Positions 6,610 to 14,726 of a stretch of DNA of 64,000 nt are shown here, piece after piece (position 1 is the stretch's first letter; each line of letters opens with the position of its first letter). A program made the translations under genes and the position numbers. The stretch lies in contig NZ_JACAAX010000007.1 of assembly GCF_013377085.1 (NCBI RefSeq), positions 62,001-126,000 on the forward strand, given 5' to 3'. This DNA is from Rhodoplanes sp. Lineage in GTDB: Bacteria > Pseudomonadota > Alphaproteobacteria > Rhizobiales > Xanthobacteraceae. The notes under the pieces were generated by a model, which saw nothing but the letters and a program-made list of their open reading frames with translations, was not told where the DNA came from and did no database searches.

Positions 6610-8004
6610 ATGACTCTCAAGGAAATCCGCGACGCGATCGGCAAGGCGGTCGACCGCCTCAACACTACCGAGATCGTGAACGACGCCGCGGCGTACGAGG
6701 CCCTGGAGGCCGAGATCGCCGGCATGGAGGCGCAGCTCGTGCGGGCCGTGAAGGCGCAGGAGCGTTCGGCGAAGCTGGCCCGCCCGGTCGACCCGCGCGA
6801 GCCCGGCGCCGGCATCGAGGGTGACGTGACGGATGCGGACGCCCGCACCCTGTCGAGCCTCGTCTCCGAAGCCCGCGCGATGAGCATTCGCGAGGCCCGG
6901 CCCGTCCGTTTCGACGACTGCATTTCGATCGCTCGGCGCGGCCTCAACTCGACGATCGACCGTTCGAAGGCGTTCCGGAACGTCGGCGAGCAGCTCCAGG
7001 CGGTTTTCCAGCACTACGCTTCCAAGGGCACGTCGACCGACTCGCGGCTCGTGCGAGCCCCCACGGGCGCGGGCGAGGTGGACGCCACCGGCGGCGGCTT
7101 CCTCGTGCAGACCGATTTCCAGGCGGCCATCTTCATGCTCGCCCATGACCTCGGCTCGGTGCTGCCGCTCGTCAACAAGATCCCGATCTCGGCCAACGCG
7201 AACGGCCTCAAGATCCCGGGCGTGGACGAGTCCTCGCGTGCGACCGGATCCCGCTGGGGTGGCATCTCCACGAAGTGGGCGGCCGAGGGCATCGCTGGCG
7301 ACGAGAGCAAGCCGAAGTATCGCCTCGTCGAGTTCGATCTGCGCAAGCTGATCTCCAAGATGACGATCACGGACGAGCTTCTGCAGGACTCGACGGCGCT
7401 CACCGCCATCGCCGGGCAGGCGTTCTCGGAAGAAATCATGTTCGTCACCGAGGACGCGATCGTGGAGGGCACGGGCAGCGGCCAGCCGCTCGGCTTCATG
7501 AATTCGCAGGCGCTCATCACGGTCGCCAAGGAGGCCGGGCAGGCCCCCGGCACGATCGTCAAGGAGAACATCGATAAGATGTGGGCGCGGTGCTGGGCGC
7601 GCAGCCGCAAAAATGCGGTGTGGCTGTACAATCAGGACATCGAGCCGCAGCTCAACTCCCTCAACGGCGCGGTCGGCACCGGCGGCCAGCTCGTCTATCT
7701 GCCTCCGGGCGGCGTCGCCAACGCTCCGAATTCCACCCTGTACGGCCGTCCGATGATCGCGACGGAATATTCGGCGGCGCTCGGCACCCCGGGCGATCTC
7801 GTGCTCGTCGATCTGAGTCAGTACACCATCGTCGACAAGGGCGGCACGCAGTTCGCGACCTCCATGCACGTCGCTTTCGATACCGACGAGATGCGGTTCC
7901 GGATCACGTACCGGGTCGACGGACGGCCGATGTGGCATCAGCCCATCACCCCGTTCAAGGGCAACCTCACGAAGTCGCCCTTCGTCGCCATCGGGCAGCG
8001 GTAA
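6610..8004 (+). CDS. HK97-fold major capsid protein
   Basis: A 464-residue capsid subunit. The start at 6610 (MTLKEIRDAIG) follows a purine-rich AAAGGG site. An upstream in-frame extension to 6466 overlaps the protease and is rejected. Residues 1 to about 100 are a charged helical delta domain that serves as internal scaffold and would be removed by the protease. The HK97 fold begins near GAGEVDATGGGFLV (about 155-168) with the usual glycine-rich turn and continues through the LISKMTITDELLQDS spine helix region. Hairpins flank the gene on both sides, as expected for the most strongly expressed late gene. Confidence 0.92.
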   Translation: MTLKEIRDAIGKAVDRLNTTEIVNDAAAYEALEAEIAGMEAQLVRAVKAQERSAKLARPVDPREPGAGIEGDVTDADARTLSSLVSEARAMSIREARPVRFDDCISIARRGLNSTIDRSKAFRNVGEQLQAVFQHYASKGTSTDSRLVRAPTGAGEVDATGGGFLVQTDFQAAIFMLAHDLGSVLPLVNKIPISANANGLKIPGVDESSRATGSRWGGISTKWAAEGIAGDESKPKYRLVEFDLRKLISKMTITDELLQDSTALTAIAGQAFSEEIMFVTEDAIVEGTGSGQPLGFMNSQALITVAKEAGQAPGTIVKENIDKMWARCWARSRKNAVWLYNQDIEPQLNSLNGAVGTGGQLVYLPPGGVANAPNSTLYGRPMIATEYSAALGTPGDLVLVDLSQYTIVDKGGTQFATSMHVAFDTDEMRFRITYRVDGRPMWHQPITPFKGNLTKSPFVAIGQR

Positions 8005-8034
8005 ACGCAGACAATCGGCGCCGATGTAGACAGA

Positions 8035-8060
8035 GTGGGCGCTGCTTCGGCAGCGTCCGC
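8035..8060 (+). terminator. UUCG hairpin after the capsid gene
   Basis: An 11-bp stem with one G-U pair closes on the stable tetraloop TTCG (8046-8049). It is followed by a pyrimidine-rich run (CTCTTTTCCTCTGTTT). It looks like a leaky terminator or mRNA-stabilising 3' end that sets capsid levels apart from downstream genes. Confidence 0.6.
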
Positions 8061-8097
8061 CTGACTCTTTTCCTCTGTTTCAAAGAAAGGGCCGCAC

Positions 8098-8583
8098 ATG
8101 GCTCGCCAGTATTCCGTCCCCGAGCAGATCCCGTTCGTGGAGGTGCTCCCGATCGCGACCGACGCCGCGGGCCGCACCGGGTCGTATATCTCGCTCAAGA
8201 ACGCGCTCAAGGCGTGGCTCGTCTGCGAGGTGAATCAGGGCAACGCCGCGCAGGTGACGTTCACGCCGCTGCAGGCGCAGGACGTGGCCGGCACGGGGTC
8301 CAAGGCGATCGCCGCCACCCGCATCCACGTCAATCAGGACCGCGCCGCGAGCGATATCGGCGCGTGGCAGGCGGCGGCTGCCGCGCTCCAGCTCTCGGCC
8401 ACGCTCAAGAGCAAGATCGCGATTTTCGAAATCGTGCCCGAGCAGGTGCTCGACGTGACGAACGGATTCCGGACCCTCACGGTGCAGACCAGCGCATCGA
8501 ACGCCGCGAACATCACCAAGGCGATGCTCGTCTACCTGCCGGCATACATGCAGGCGGCGCCGCCGTCGACCCTGATCAACTGA
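8098..8583 (+). CDS. Phage head protein of unknown function (decoration-like)
   Basis: A 161-residue protein directly after the major capsid gene, with a good spacer and RBS (AAAGGG). It alternates short hydrophobic and polar stretches consistent with a beta-rich fold, and has no signal peptide or membrane segment. In HK97-like genomes this slot often holds a capsid decoration or minor head protein. I do not recognise a family motif. Strong hairpins on both sides suggest that its dose is set separately, as for an abundant virion protein. Confidence 0.6.
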   Translation: MARQYSVPEQIPFVEVLPIATDAAGRTGSYISLKNALKAWLVCEVNQGNAAQVTFTPLQAQDVAGTGSKAIAATRIHVNQDRAASDIGAWQAAAAALQLSATLKSKIAIFEIVPEQVLDVTNGFRTLTVQTSASNAANITKAMLVYLPAYMQAAPPSTLIN

Positions 8584-8591
8584 TCACGATT

Positions 8592-8615
8592 GCCGGGCGG
8601 CTTCGGTCGCTCGGC
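8592..8615 (+). terminator. UUCG hairpin between head genes
   Basis: A 10-bp stem with two G-U pairs (8592-8601 with 8606-8615) encloses the tetraloop TTCG. No U-tract follows. It is the third strong hairpin in consecutive spacers around the capsid gene. Confidence 0.5.
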
Positions 8616-8672
8616 CCCCTCCATTTCGTCTGATGACGGCCGCGGCAGTGCGGTCGGAACGGAGTCGGTTTC

Positions 8673-9413
8673 ATGTCGACAAGGTCCAAGTACAACGCTG
8701 GCACTCTCGTGTTCTTCGATCCGGCGCAGAATTACGAGAACGTGCTCCCCGTCTCCCCGTTCTATTACGAGGACGATTTCGTGGGGGCGGGCAAACAGGC
8801 GTTCGCCACCACCGGAACGCAGGGCCTCGACTGGATCAAGAAGATCGTCGGCGCCGCGCCGCCCACTCTCGCGGGCGTGGCGAATGCCGCGGGCGGGCAG
8901 GTGCAAGCCGCGCTCACGTCGACTTCGGAGAAGCAGGAGGCCACGCTCTATTGGGCGGACAACCTGCAGATCGACATGACCAAGGGCGCGTGTTTCGAGG
9001 CGCGCGTCAAACTGCCCGTGCTGCCGAGCATCGCAGGCGTTCAAGCGGTGTGGGGCCTGTCGAGCGCGTGGGCGGACGGACCGGACAACGCGTCGTATTA
9101 CGCCGAGTTCGGCGTCAACGGTTCGGGCGCGCTTCTGCTTCGGTCCAGGGACGGCGTGACCACCAACAGCAAGGCGACCGCGACGACGCTGCTCGCGACC
9201 GACTGGCATATCTTCCGTATGGATGCCACCGATGTGACGGACGTCAAGTTCTTCGTGGATGGCGTTCAGCAGAACGTCAACAACGGCCTCGCGTTCGCCG
9301 CGACCGGCGCAAACGCGATCCTGCAGCCGTATTTCGGCGTCTACAAAGCGAGCGGCGTCGGCGTCGGAACCCTGCTCGTCGACTACATACGGCTGTGGTC
9401 CAACCGCACCTAA
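8673..9413 (+). CDS. Phage structural protein with LamG/concanavalin-like pattern
   Basis: A 246-residue protein. From about residue 30 it shows the alternation seen in beta-sandwich laminin-G-like domains: FYYEDDF near the start, FEARVKLPVLPS in the middle, ADWHIFR-type and DVKFFVDGV segments, then a closing VDYIRLWSN strand. Such domains bind sugars and occur in phage decoration proteins and fibres. It sits in the head module between the decoration-like gene and the connectors, so surface display on the capsid is likely. The exact role is unknown. Confidence 0.6.
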   Translation: MSTRSKYNAGTLVFFDPAQNYENVLPVSPFYYEDDFVGAGKQAFATTGTQGLDWIKKIVGAAPPTLAGVANAAGGQVQAALTSTSEKQEATLYWADNLQIDMTKGACFEARVKLPVLPSIAGVQAVWGLSSAWADGPDNASYYAEFGVNGSGALLLRSRDGVTTNSKATATTLLATDWHIFRMDATDVTDVKFFVDGVQQNVNNGLAFAATGANAILQPYFGVYKASGVGVGTLLVDYIRLWSNRT

Positions 9414-9425
9414 TTCGAGAGCCCG

Positions 9426-9452
9426 GCGGGTCGCGCATTCGGCGCGGCCCGC
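9426..9452 (+). terminator. Hairpin between head genes
   Basis: An 11-bp stem (9426-9436 with 9442-9452, one G-U pair) around the loop ATTCG. It lies 26 bases before the next start codon and has no U-tract. Confidence 0.5.
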
Positions 9453-9477
9453 GTCGCCGCATTGAAGGAAGAACACC

Positions 9478-9831
9478 ATGGCTCTCGGGATGAATTTCAC
9501 GCAAACGGCCGCGCTCATCAGCAGCGGCAGTGCGTTGTCGGCCGCCGTCGCGCTCGGTGCGGGTACGCTGGTGGGCATTGCGATGCCGGCCGCGTGGGAC
9601 GCCGCGGCCCTCACGTTTCAGGTGTCGAGCGATGGCGGGGGCTCGTGGCAGGAGGCGCAGGGCGCCGCGGCCGTGCTCACCTACTCGGCCGCTGCCGGTC
9701 AGTATATCGCCATCGATCCGGCGCTGTGGCGCGGCGTCAACATGGTCAAGATCCGCTCTGGCACGCTGGGCACGCCGGTGAATCAGACGGCCGACCGCAC
9801 GTTGACGCTGATCACTCGATCGCTCGCGTAA
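9478..9831 (+). CDS. Hypothetical phage virion protein
   Basis: A 117-residue protein behind a clear RBS (GAAGGAAG). It is rich in Ala, Ser, Thr and Val. The segment FQVSSDGGGSWQEAQG resembles the turn-and-strand pattern found in small bead- or Ig-like decoration domains. A related pattern (a two-strand motif with DSGYTW) appears in the gene at 10505. No family is recognised. It lies between the LamG-like protein and the connector, and is likely structural. Confidence 0.5.
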   Translation: MALGMNFTQTAALISSGSALSAAVALGAGTLVGIAMPAAWDAAALTFQVSSDGGGSWQEAQGAAAVLTYSAAAGQYIAIDPALWRGVNMVKIRSGTLGTPVNQTADRTLTLITRSLA

Positions 9832-9841
9832 GGGGCGCCCC

Positions 9842-10492
9842 ATGGCCGTGCAAACTCTGACGACCGTCAACACCGCGGCCACCGCCACCGCGTTGCGCTT
9901 CGCGACGCTCGCGCAGGCGCGCATCTTGATCCACGGCACCACCCCGGCCGATGACGATTTTCTGAACCTACAGATCGGATGGGCGTCGCAAGCAATTCGG
10001 AATTTCTGCAATCGCGTGCTCGCGGTCGAAACGGTCACCGATGAGTATTGGCCGGATCGAGACGGATACCAGTGGGTGGTGGTGGGCGGCCTGTCGCCGA
10101 TTCAGCTCACTCGGTTCCCCGTGACGTCGGCGCCGGTAGTGATCGAGGACGGCGTACCGCTCACAGAGGGGGCGGACTATCGCGTCGCCTACGATCGGGG
10201 GCACCTGATTAGACTCGACTCGGCGGGATATCCGACCCGGTGGTCGGCGGTGCCTGTGTCTGCGAAGTACCTGGCCGGCTACGATCCGATGGCGGATGAC
10301 ATTGTCGACGCGACGATCCGCATGGTCAAGGCGGCGTGGTTCGCGCGCAAGCGTGACCCGTATCTTCGGCAGAAAACGGTGGACGGCATCGGATCAAAAT
10401 CCTGGTGGGTTTCGTCTGGACCGGGCGGCGGAAACATGCCGCCCGACGTCGTCGATCTGTTGGACAATTACCGGGTTCCGGTGTTCGCATAA
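9842..10492 (+). CDS. Head-tail connector (gp6-like)
   Basis: A 216-residue adaptor predicted to sit below the portal. The N-terminal half is helical with the pattern DDDFLNLQIGWASQAIRNFC, typical of the HK97 gp6/Phage_connect_1 group. The middle is beta-rich (WVVVGGLSPIQL, then PVVIEDGVPLTEG), and a C-terminal helix carries the usual late basic segment ARKRDPYLRQ. Position after the capsid cluster and before the stopper and tail genes agrees. The next gene starts 13 bases downstream. Confidence 0.75.
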   Translation: MAVQTLTTVNTAATATALRFATLAQARILIHGTTPADDDFLNLQIGWASQAIRNFCNRVLAVETVTDEYWPDRDGYQWVVVGGLSPIQLTRFPVTSAPVVIEDGVPLTEGADYRVAYDRGHLIRLDSAGYPTRWSAVPVSAKYLAGYDPMADDIVDATIRMVKAAWFARKRDPYLRQKTVDGIGSKSWWVSSGPGGGNMPPDVVDLLDNYRVPVFA

Positions 10493-10504
10493 GGATCTGC
10501 TCAC

Positions 10505-10906
10505 ATGGAAATGCCCGGAACCTACACGCTATTCGCTGGCGCGATCGGATCGCCGCTCGCGGCCATTGCGCAGACCCCGGTTGTCTCTCTCGACGGCATG
10601 ACAGCCATCACCCTGGACGCCGTGTTTCAATACGGAAGCGGCGGCACTTCCTGCATCCTGCTCGTGCAAACTTCGTTTGATAGCGGGTACACGTGGCGGG
10701 ACATAGCGCGGTTCGATTTTGCCACCGCGGCGGCCATCAAGATCGCCAACTTGGAGGGCCTGCTTTCGAAGGGCATCACGATATATGCCCCCCTCGCGGC
10801 AGAGGGCGTGCTTGACGGCGTGCTCGGCGACTGCCTCCGGGCCGTGATCACTTCCACGGGCACCTACGTCAACACCACCGCCTCCCTTCGTGTGGGTGTC
10901 CGGTGA
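10505..10906 (+). CDS. Hypothetical phage protein in head-tail joining region
   Basis: A 133-residue protein that begins with MEMPGTYTLF and is mostly beta-strand-like with short polar turns, including SFDSGYTWRDIARFDF. The motif of strand, D-S/G-G-x-T/S-W, strand recalls the protein at 9478, so both may be copies of one small beta domain. It overlaps the next gene by 4 bases (GTGA). The function is not recognised, and a minor virion or decoration role is likely. Confidence 0.5.
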   Translation: MEMPGTYTLFAGAIGSPLAAIAQTPVVSLDGMTAITLDAVFQYGSGGTSCILLVQTSFDSGYTWRDIARFDFATAAAIKIANLEGLLSKGITIYAPLAAEGVLDGVLGDCLRAVITSTGTYVNTTASLRVGVR

Positions 10907-11310
10907 TCGATGCGCGGCAATACGCCCGGATGCTCGCCGGGCTTGTCGCGGTCGCTGAAATTCACGCATCCACCAAAAGGAATGAGCAGATGAGCGCCAA
11001 CGTCCGCGGGCTCGCCCGCCTCGTCAACACGATGAAGAGTGTCAACGATCAGGCGGACGCAATCGCCGATCAACTGGAGGCGCACCAGACGCGACTCGCC
11101 AGCGGCCTCGCCGCGGCGTCGCAGATGGTTTCGGATATCGGCGCCGCCGCCGACGATCTGACGTCGAGCCTCTCGGTTTTCACGAATGGTGGGCCGCCCT
11201 TGGAAGACGCTTCGGTGTCGGCGACCGCCACCGTGACGGCCGCGGAAGCCGCGGCGGTGGCTGCGCCCACCAGTCAGCCGAGCGCCTCGTGGGCCGGCGG
11301 GCAGGCGTGA
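10903..11310 (+). CDS. Hypothetical helical phage protein
   Basis: A 135-residue protein starting at a GTG that overlaps the previous stop. Residues 1-95 are predicted as long amphipathic helices with heptad-like spacing and no proline. The C-terminal 40 residues are low-complexity Ala, Thr, Ser and Pro. No cysteine or catalytic motif is seen. It could be a small scaffold or coiled-coil connector. A second start at the ATG near 10983 (MSANVRG) is also possible. Confidence 0.45.
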   Translation: MIDARQYARMLAGLVAVAEIHASTKRNEQMSANVRGLARLVNTMKSVNDQADAIADQLEAHQTRLASGLAAASQMVSDIGAAADDLTSSLSVFTNGGPPLEDASVSATATVTAAEAAAVAAPTSQPSASWAGGQA

Positions 11311-11311
11311 C

Positions 11312-11695
11312 ATGGGCGCCGAGGCGGCCGACCTAGACGAAGCACTGGCCGACGACGGCGAGGATGTGATCCTGCGGCGCATGGTCGGCATCGCGCCGAA
11401 CAGGGCTAACGTGGATGTCACGGTGCGGGCCTTCGTTCGGTTCGGCGCGACGCAAGAACTTCTCGGCGGCGTGGCGATGAGCACGCTATCGGTGATCATC
11501 TCGGCGACGCAGATCATCGCCGCGCAGTGGCCCGGGGGGCAGGCCCCCACGCTGCCGCCATTCGACCCGGACTCGCGCGTTCCGCTGAACACGGACACGC
11601 TGATTGTCCAAGGGCGGCGGCGCACCATCACGGCGGTGCAGCCGATCTATCTCGATGGCGAGTTGGTCCGCATCAACATGACGGCGGTGGGATAA
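11312..11695 (+). CDS. Head closure/stopper-like phage protein
   Basis: A 127-residue protein with a short acidic N-terminus followed by a beta-barrel-like series (NVDVTVRAFVRFG, then TLSVIISATQI, then DTLIVQGRRRTI and LDGELVRINM). This strand pattern and its place after the connector and before the tail terminator fit a head-tail stopper such as the HK97 gp9/SPP1 gp16 type. The stop overlaps the next start (TAATG). Confidence 0.55.
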   Translation: MGAEAADLDEALADDGEDVILRRMVGIAPNRANVDVTVRAFVRFGATQELLGGVAMSTLSVIISATQIIAAQWPGGQAPTLPPFDPDSRVPLNTDTLIVQGRRRTITAVQPIYLDGELVRINMTAVG

Positions 11696-12105
11696 TGGCG
11701 AGCGCGCCGGTTACGATCGCAGTGGAGGCGCTCCTCGCCGCCAACTGGACGACGACTCCCATCCTCGGCACCAACACTGCGGGGCAGCCCCCGGCGGATG
11801 GCGGGCCATTCGTGGCGGTTCAGTACCCGGTGGCCCGAGAAAATCAGCACTCATTCGGTGCCCCCGGATCGAACGCCTATAAGGAAACCGGCGCGTTCCG
11901 GATCGTGCTGAACATTCCGCGCGGAGAGGGGCTACCGCAGGCGCTCGCTTGGGCGGACACGTTGCGGGCGGTCTTCCGCGGGGTCGACACGGCTGGAGTA
12001 TCAATGTTTGCTCCGTCGCCACCTGTGACCAACGACGCGAACGATCTCGGTTCCTATTATCAGATCAGCTTTGCGGTCCCGTACTGGTATTGGCTGTTCG
12101 GCTAA
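11695..12105 (+). CDS. Tail terminator/completion-like protein
   Basis: A 136-residue protein starting at MASAPV in the TAATG overlap. A longer open frame from 11527 covers the previous gene and is rejected. The sequence has an N-terminal helix, a strand around FVAVQYPV, then NIPRGEGLPQALAWADTLRAVF, a helix typical of tail-terminator proteins (the gpU-like/DUF4128 type), and a C-terminal strand ending WYWLFG. Position between stopper and tail tube supports this. Confidence 0.6.
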   Translation: MASAPVTIAVEALLAANWTTTPILGTNTAGQPPADGGPFVAVQYPVARENQHSFGAPGSNAYKETGAFRIVLNIPRGEGLPQALAWADTLRAVFRGVDTAGVSMFAPSPPVTNDANDLGSYYQISFAVPYWYWLFG

Positions 12106-12140
12106 CGCCGCGCTTAACCCTACAATGATGGAGTGAGTCC

Positions 12141-13067
12141 ATGACGATCGCCTCTGGCGCGCGTTCCCGAGTCGCGTACGTCGCAGAAACCGTCCCCGGC
12201 ACGACGCCGGCCACGCCCGCGTTCAATCAGATCCGGGTGACGAGTGGCGGCATCCGCACCCACAAAACCACGAAGACGATCACCGAGATCGCCGCGGACC
12301 GCAACATCCGCGACGAGGTGAATCCCTATCAGTCGGGAAGCGTCAGCTACAATTTCGCGCTGCACTACGGCGCTTTCGACGACATTCTGCAGCAGGCGCT
12401 TTTCGGCACGTGGACCACGAACGTGCTCAAGAACGGCCTCGTTCGAAACTTCGCGACCTTCGAGGAGACGTATCAGTTCGGCGCTTCGCAGAGCTTCTCC
12501 CGGCTCACCATGGGCATGGTCGACACGTTCAATCTGGAGATCGCGGCACAGTCCGAGATCACCGGGTCGTTCGGCGTCATCGGGCAGAAGGAGACGATCG
12601 ACACGGTGATCGTCACCGGCGCCACCTATGTGGCCCCCAGCACGGAGGCGGTCATGTCGGCGGGCCTCGGCGTGGGCGCGCTGACGGTCGCGGGCCTCAC
12701 GGCGCCGAAGATCAAAAAGATCAGCCTCGCGATCAAGAACAACGCGGTGCAGCGGCCCCTCGTCGACTCGCTGTACAGCGACGAATTCGGCGAGGGCATG
12801 TTCGATGTGACGGGCAGCATGGAGATGTATTTCTCGCAGAATGCGGCCTATCAGAAGGTGCTCGATCACGGCGGCGGCGCGCTGTCCATGACGCTGGGCG
12901 TCACGACGCTCAAGAAATACACGGTCGCGCTTCCGCAGATCGTGTTTCTCGACGGCGCCCGTTCGATGAGCGGCCCGAACGCGGACGTGATGGTGACGAT
13001 TCCGTTCCGCGCCAAGTACGATTCCAGCTCGGCCTCGACGATGAGCATCACGCGGGGGGTTGCCTGA
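12141..13067 (+). CDS. Major tail tube protein
   Basis: A 308-residue tail tube subunit that polymerises around the tape measure. The N-terminal YVAETVPGTTP, then the SGGIRTHKTTKTITEIA region and the repeated Gly/Ser/Thr-rich strands are typical of the Phage_tube_2 group. A second domain (about 150-200) is probably an exposed Ig-like insertion. A clear spacer of 35 bases with an RBS (GGAGTGAG) precedes it. It overlaps the next gene in TGATG. Confidence 0.85.
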   Translation: MTIASGARSRVAYVAETVPGTTPATPAFNQIRVTSGGIRTHKTTKTITEIAADRNIRDEVNPYQSGSVSYNFALHYGAFDDILQQALFGTWTTNVLKNGLVRNFATFEETYQFGASQSFSRLTMGMVDTFNLEIAAQSEITGSFGVIGQKETIDTVIVTGATYVAPSTEAVMSAGLGVGALTVAGLTAPKIKKISLAIKNNAVQRPLVDSLYSDEFGEGMFDVTGSMEMYFSQNAAYQKVLDHGGGALSMTLGVTTLKKYTVALPQIVFLDGARSMSGPNADVMVTIPFRAKYDSSSASTMSITRGVA

Positions 13068-13252
13068 TGGGCGCCCTGATCAAGATCGAGATCCTCGTCG
13101 ACTTCTACGGCTACCCGGACGGCGCGGGCGAGGTGTTCTATCAGGTCGGTACGGTCACCACCGTGCCGGAAGAGTTCTCCACCAATGTCTGCGGCAAGGG
13201 GCTCGCCCGGGTCGTAGACGAAACCGAAAAGGTGACCGATGCGACTCAGTGA
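13067..13252 (+). CDS. Small phage tail protein
   Basis: A 61-residue protein translated from the TGATG overlap with the tube gene. It is beta-rich (IKIEILVDFYGYP, then FYQVGTVTTVPEEF) and ends in a short acidic tail. It overlaps the chaperone gene by 14 bases. No family is recognised; small proteins of this type between tube and chaperone genes are probably structural or assembly aids. Confidence 0.6.
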   Translation: MGALIKIEILVDFYGYPDGAGEVFYQVGTVTTVPEEFSTNVCGKGLARVVDETEKVTDATQ

Positions 13253-13649
13253 CATCAAGGTCGATTCCGCCGCGATCGAGCGTGGCGATTGGGTCGACAA
13301 CATCCCCGAGCTTTCTGATCTCCGCTTGAAGGTGCGCGGCGACAACAATTCCGACTATCGCGCGCTTTCGGGCAGGCTGCAGCGCGCCCTCCCGGCGGGG
13401 CAGCGATCGGACGGGCTCGCGCCCGATGTGGCGGACAAGATCACGGTCGAGTTGCTGCACAAGACGGTGCTGCTCGATTGGTCGGGCCTCGTGGACGCGG
13501 CCGGCGTGGCGGTCCCCTACACCCCCGAGCTTGCGCTGTCGCTTTTGTCGGATCCGGACTTTCGGAACTTCCGGTATGGCGTGGCGTGGGCGGCGGCGGT
13601 GGTGGCGTCCCGCCGCAAGGCCGAGCAGGATGCCGCGGTAAAAAACTGA
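13239..13649 (+). CDS. Tail assembly chaperone, short (gpG-like) form
   Basis: A 136-residue protein in the slot of lambda gpG, between tube and tape-measure genes. It begins with MRLSDIKVDSAAIERGDWV, a pattern seen in tail chaperones of Rhizobiales phages, and has a helical C-terminal half. Its last codons are GTA AAA AAC TGA, which contain a classic slippery heptamer, so part of the ribosomes should shift to make the long form. It would coat the tape measure with the long form before tube polymerisation. Confidence 0.8.
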   Translation: MRLSDIKVDSAAIERGDWVDNIPELSDLRLKVRGDNNSDYRALSGRLQRALPAGQRSDGLAPDVADKITVELLHKTVLLDWSGLVDAAGVAVPYTPELALSLLSDPDFRNFRYGVAWAAAVVASRRKAEQDAAVKN

Positions 13650-13975
13650 CCGACGCCCTGCGCTGGTCGCTGGAGTGGGGCGAACAAGAGGCGTGGCTGC
13701 TGGCATGGGCGGAAGAGGACGGCGAGATACCGCCGGCCCTCGCCGCCAAGGTCTCGGCGGATCCGCATCTCGTAACCGAGTGGGAAGCGTACCGACAGCT
13801 TCGGTGCGACCGCACGGTAGGGATGACGATGGGTCCGATTCCTTGGACGTCGTTACACGCCTACGCGACACGATACGGAATCGCTGACATCGATGAGTTT
13901 GATCGGTTCGTGGCGCTTATGCGCGCCATGGAAGACGTCGAATCGTCCGTGTCGAGCAAACCGAGCGGTGGCTGA
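13239..13975 (+). CDS. Tail assembly chaperone, -1 frameshift (gpGT-like) form
   Basis: Slippage at 13640-13646 would extend the short chaperone into the -1 frame, where reading continues with LTDALRWSLEWGEQEAW and ends at 13975. The predicted fusion is 245 residues: 136 shared and 109 from the second frame. The second frame has no good start codon or RBS of its own near the junction, and its Trp-rich helical content is typical of the T domain of gpGT. This organisation is conserved across long-tailed phages, which makes the prediction strong even without experiments. Confidence 0.8.
13640..13646 (+). promoter_or_regulatory. Programmed -1 frameshift site A AAA AAC
   Basis: The heptamer is in the right phase (zero-frame codons AAA AAC), one codon before the zero-frame TGA stop at 13647-13649. 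The pattern X XXY YYZ is one of the most efficient bacterial slip sites. Downstream G/C-rich sequence could form a stimulating hairpin. Confidence 0.85.
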
Positions 13976-13976
13976 T

Positions 13977-14726
13977 ATGGCATTCCGAGCCGCCGTCGAC
14001 ATTCTCACCGAGCGACAGATTGACGATCTGGTGACCCCGCGAATCTACGCGCAGATGTTGGCCGACTACGCCAACGACAACGCGCGGCAGGCGCAGCGGA
14101 CGAATGAACAGGCGCTCGGCCGCGCCGTCACGTACTTGACGCTGATCAACGGCACCCCCCGGCCGATCACGGCCGAGGCGATCCTCGCGGAGAAGGCCGG
14201 GCACATAGAAATTGAATACGATTTCAATCTCGGCCTGATGGGTGTTGCGCAAGGCGCGCTCAACGCGGTCGCTGCGCTGCGCGCCACCCTGGCGGGGAGG
14301 TTCTTAGTTCGCGGCATGATCCACGGCACTATGGACCTATTCAAGAGTGATGGGTCGGTTGACGAGGAAGTCGAGCGCGCGATCGTGCTGACGTGGATCA
14401 TGGAGCAGCTCGTTGCGGCGGCTCCGGTTCTTACCGGCGCCTATCGAGACGCGTTAGTGCTGTACGCGGACGGAGTCGAGAGTGAGCCTTCGGACGCGTC
14501 CGTCGATACCAAAGAATTCATTTTCATGAACACGACGCCCTACTCAAACAAGATCGAGCATGGCGAGTCTGATCAGGCACCAGACGGCGTTTTTGAAGGT
14601 GTTGCCGCGCTCGCAGACGAGCAGTTCGGCGAGCTAGCGGACATCGGGTTCATGTATCTGGATCGTCCGGGCGGCTCCGGTGCCGCGGGCGAGCGTGGTC
14701 CTTGCATCTCCGTGGAGTTCAAATAA
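13977..14726 (+). CDS. Phage protein of unknown function between tail chaperone and tape measure
   Basis: A 249-residue protein starting at MAFRAAVD; a frame extension to 13893 overlaps the chaperone and has no RBS. It is helical in the first half (RQIDDLVTPRIYAQMLADYAND) and mixed in the second, with VLTGAYRDALVLYADG and TTPYSNKIEHGESDQAPDG. The latter recalls the HK97-gp10/neck-type motif in which a protein is described by VDTGRLRNS and YA..VEFG. A neck or tail-completion protein is possible, though its place here is unusual. Codon use is less G/C-biased than in its neighbours. Confidence 0.5.
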   Translation: MAFRAAVDILTERQIDDLVTPRIYAQMLADYANDNARQAQRTNEQALGRAVTYLTLINGTPRPITAEAILAEKAGHIEIEYDFNLGLMGVAQGALNAVAALRATLAGRFLVRGMIHGTMDLFKSDGSVDEEVERAIVLTWIMEQLVAAAPVLTGAYRDALVLYADGVESEPSDASVDTKEFIFMNTTPYSNKIEHGESDQAPDGVFEGVAALADEQFGELADIGFMYLDRPGGSGAAGERGPCISVEFK

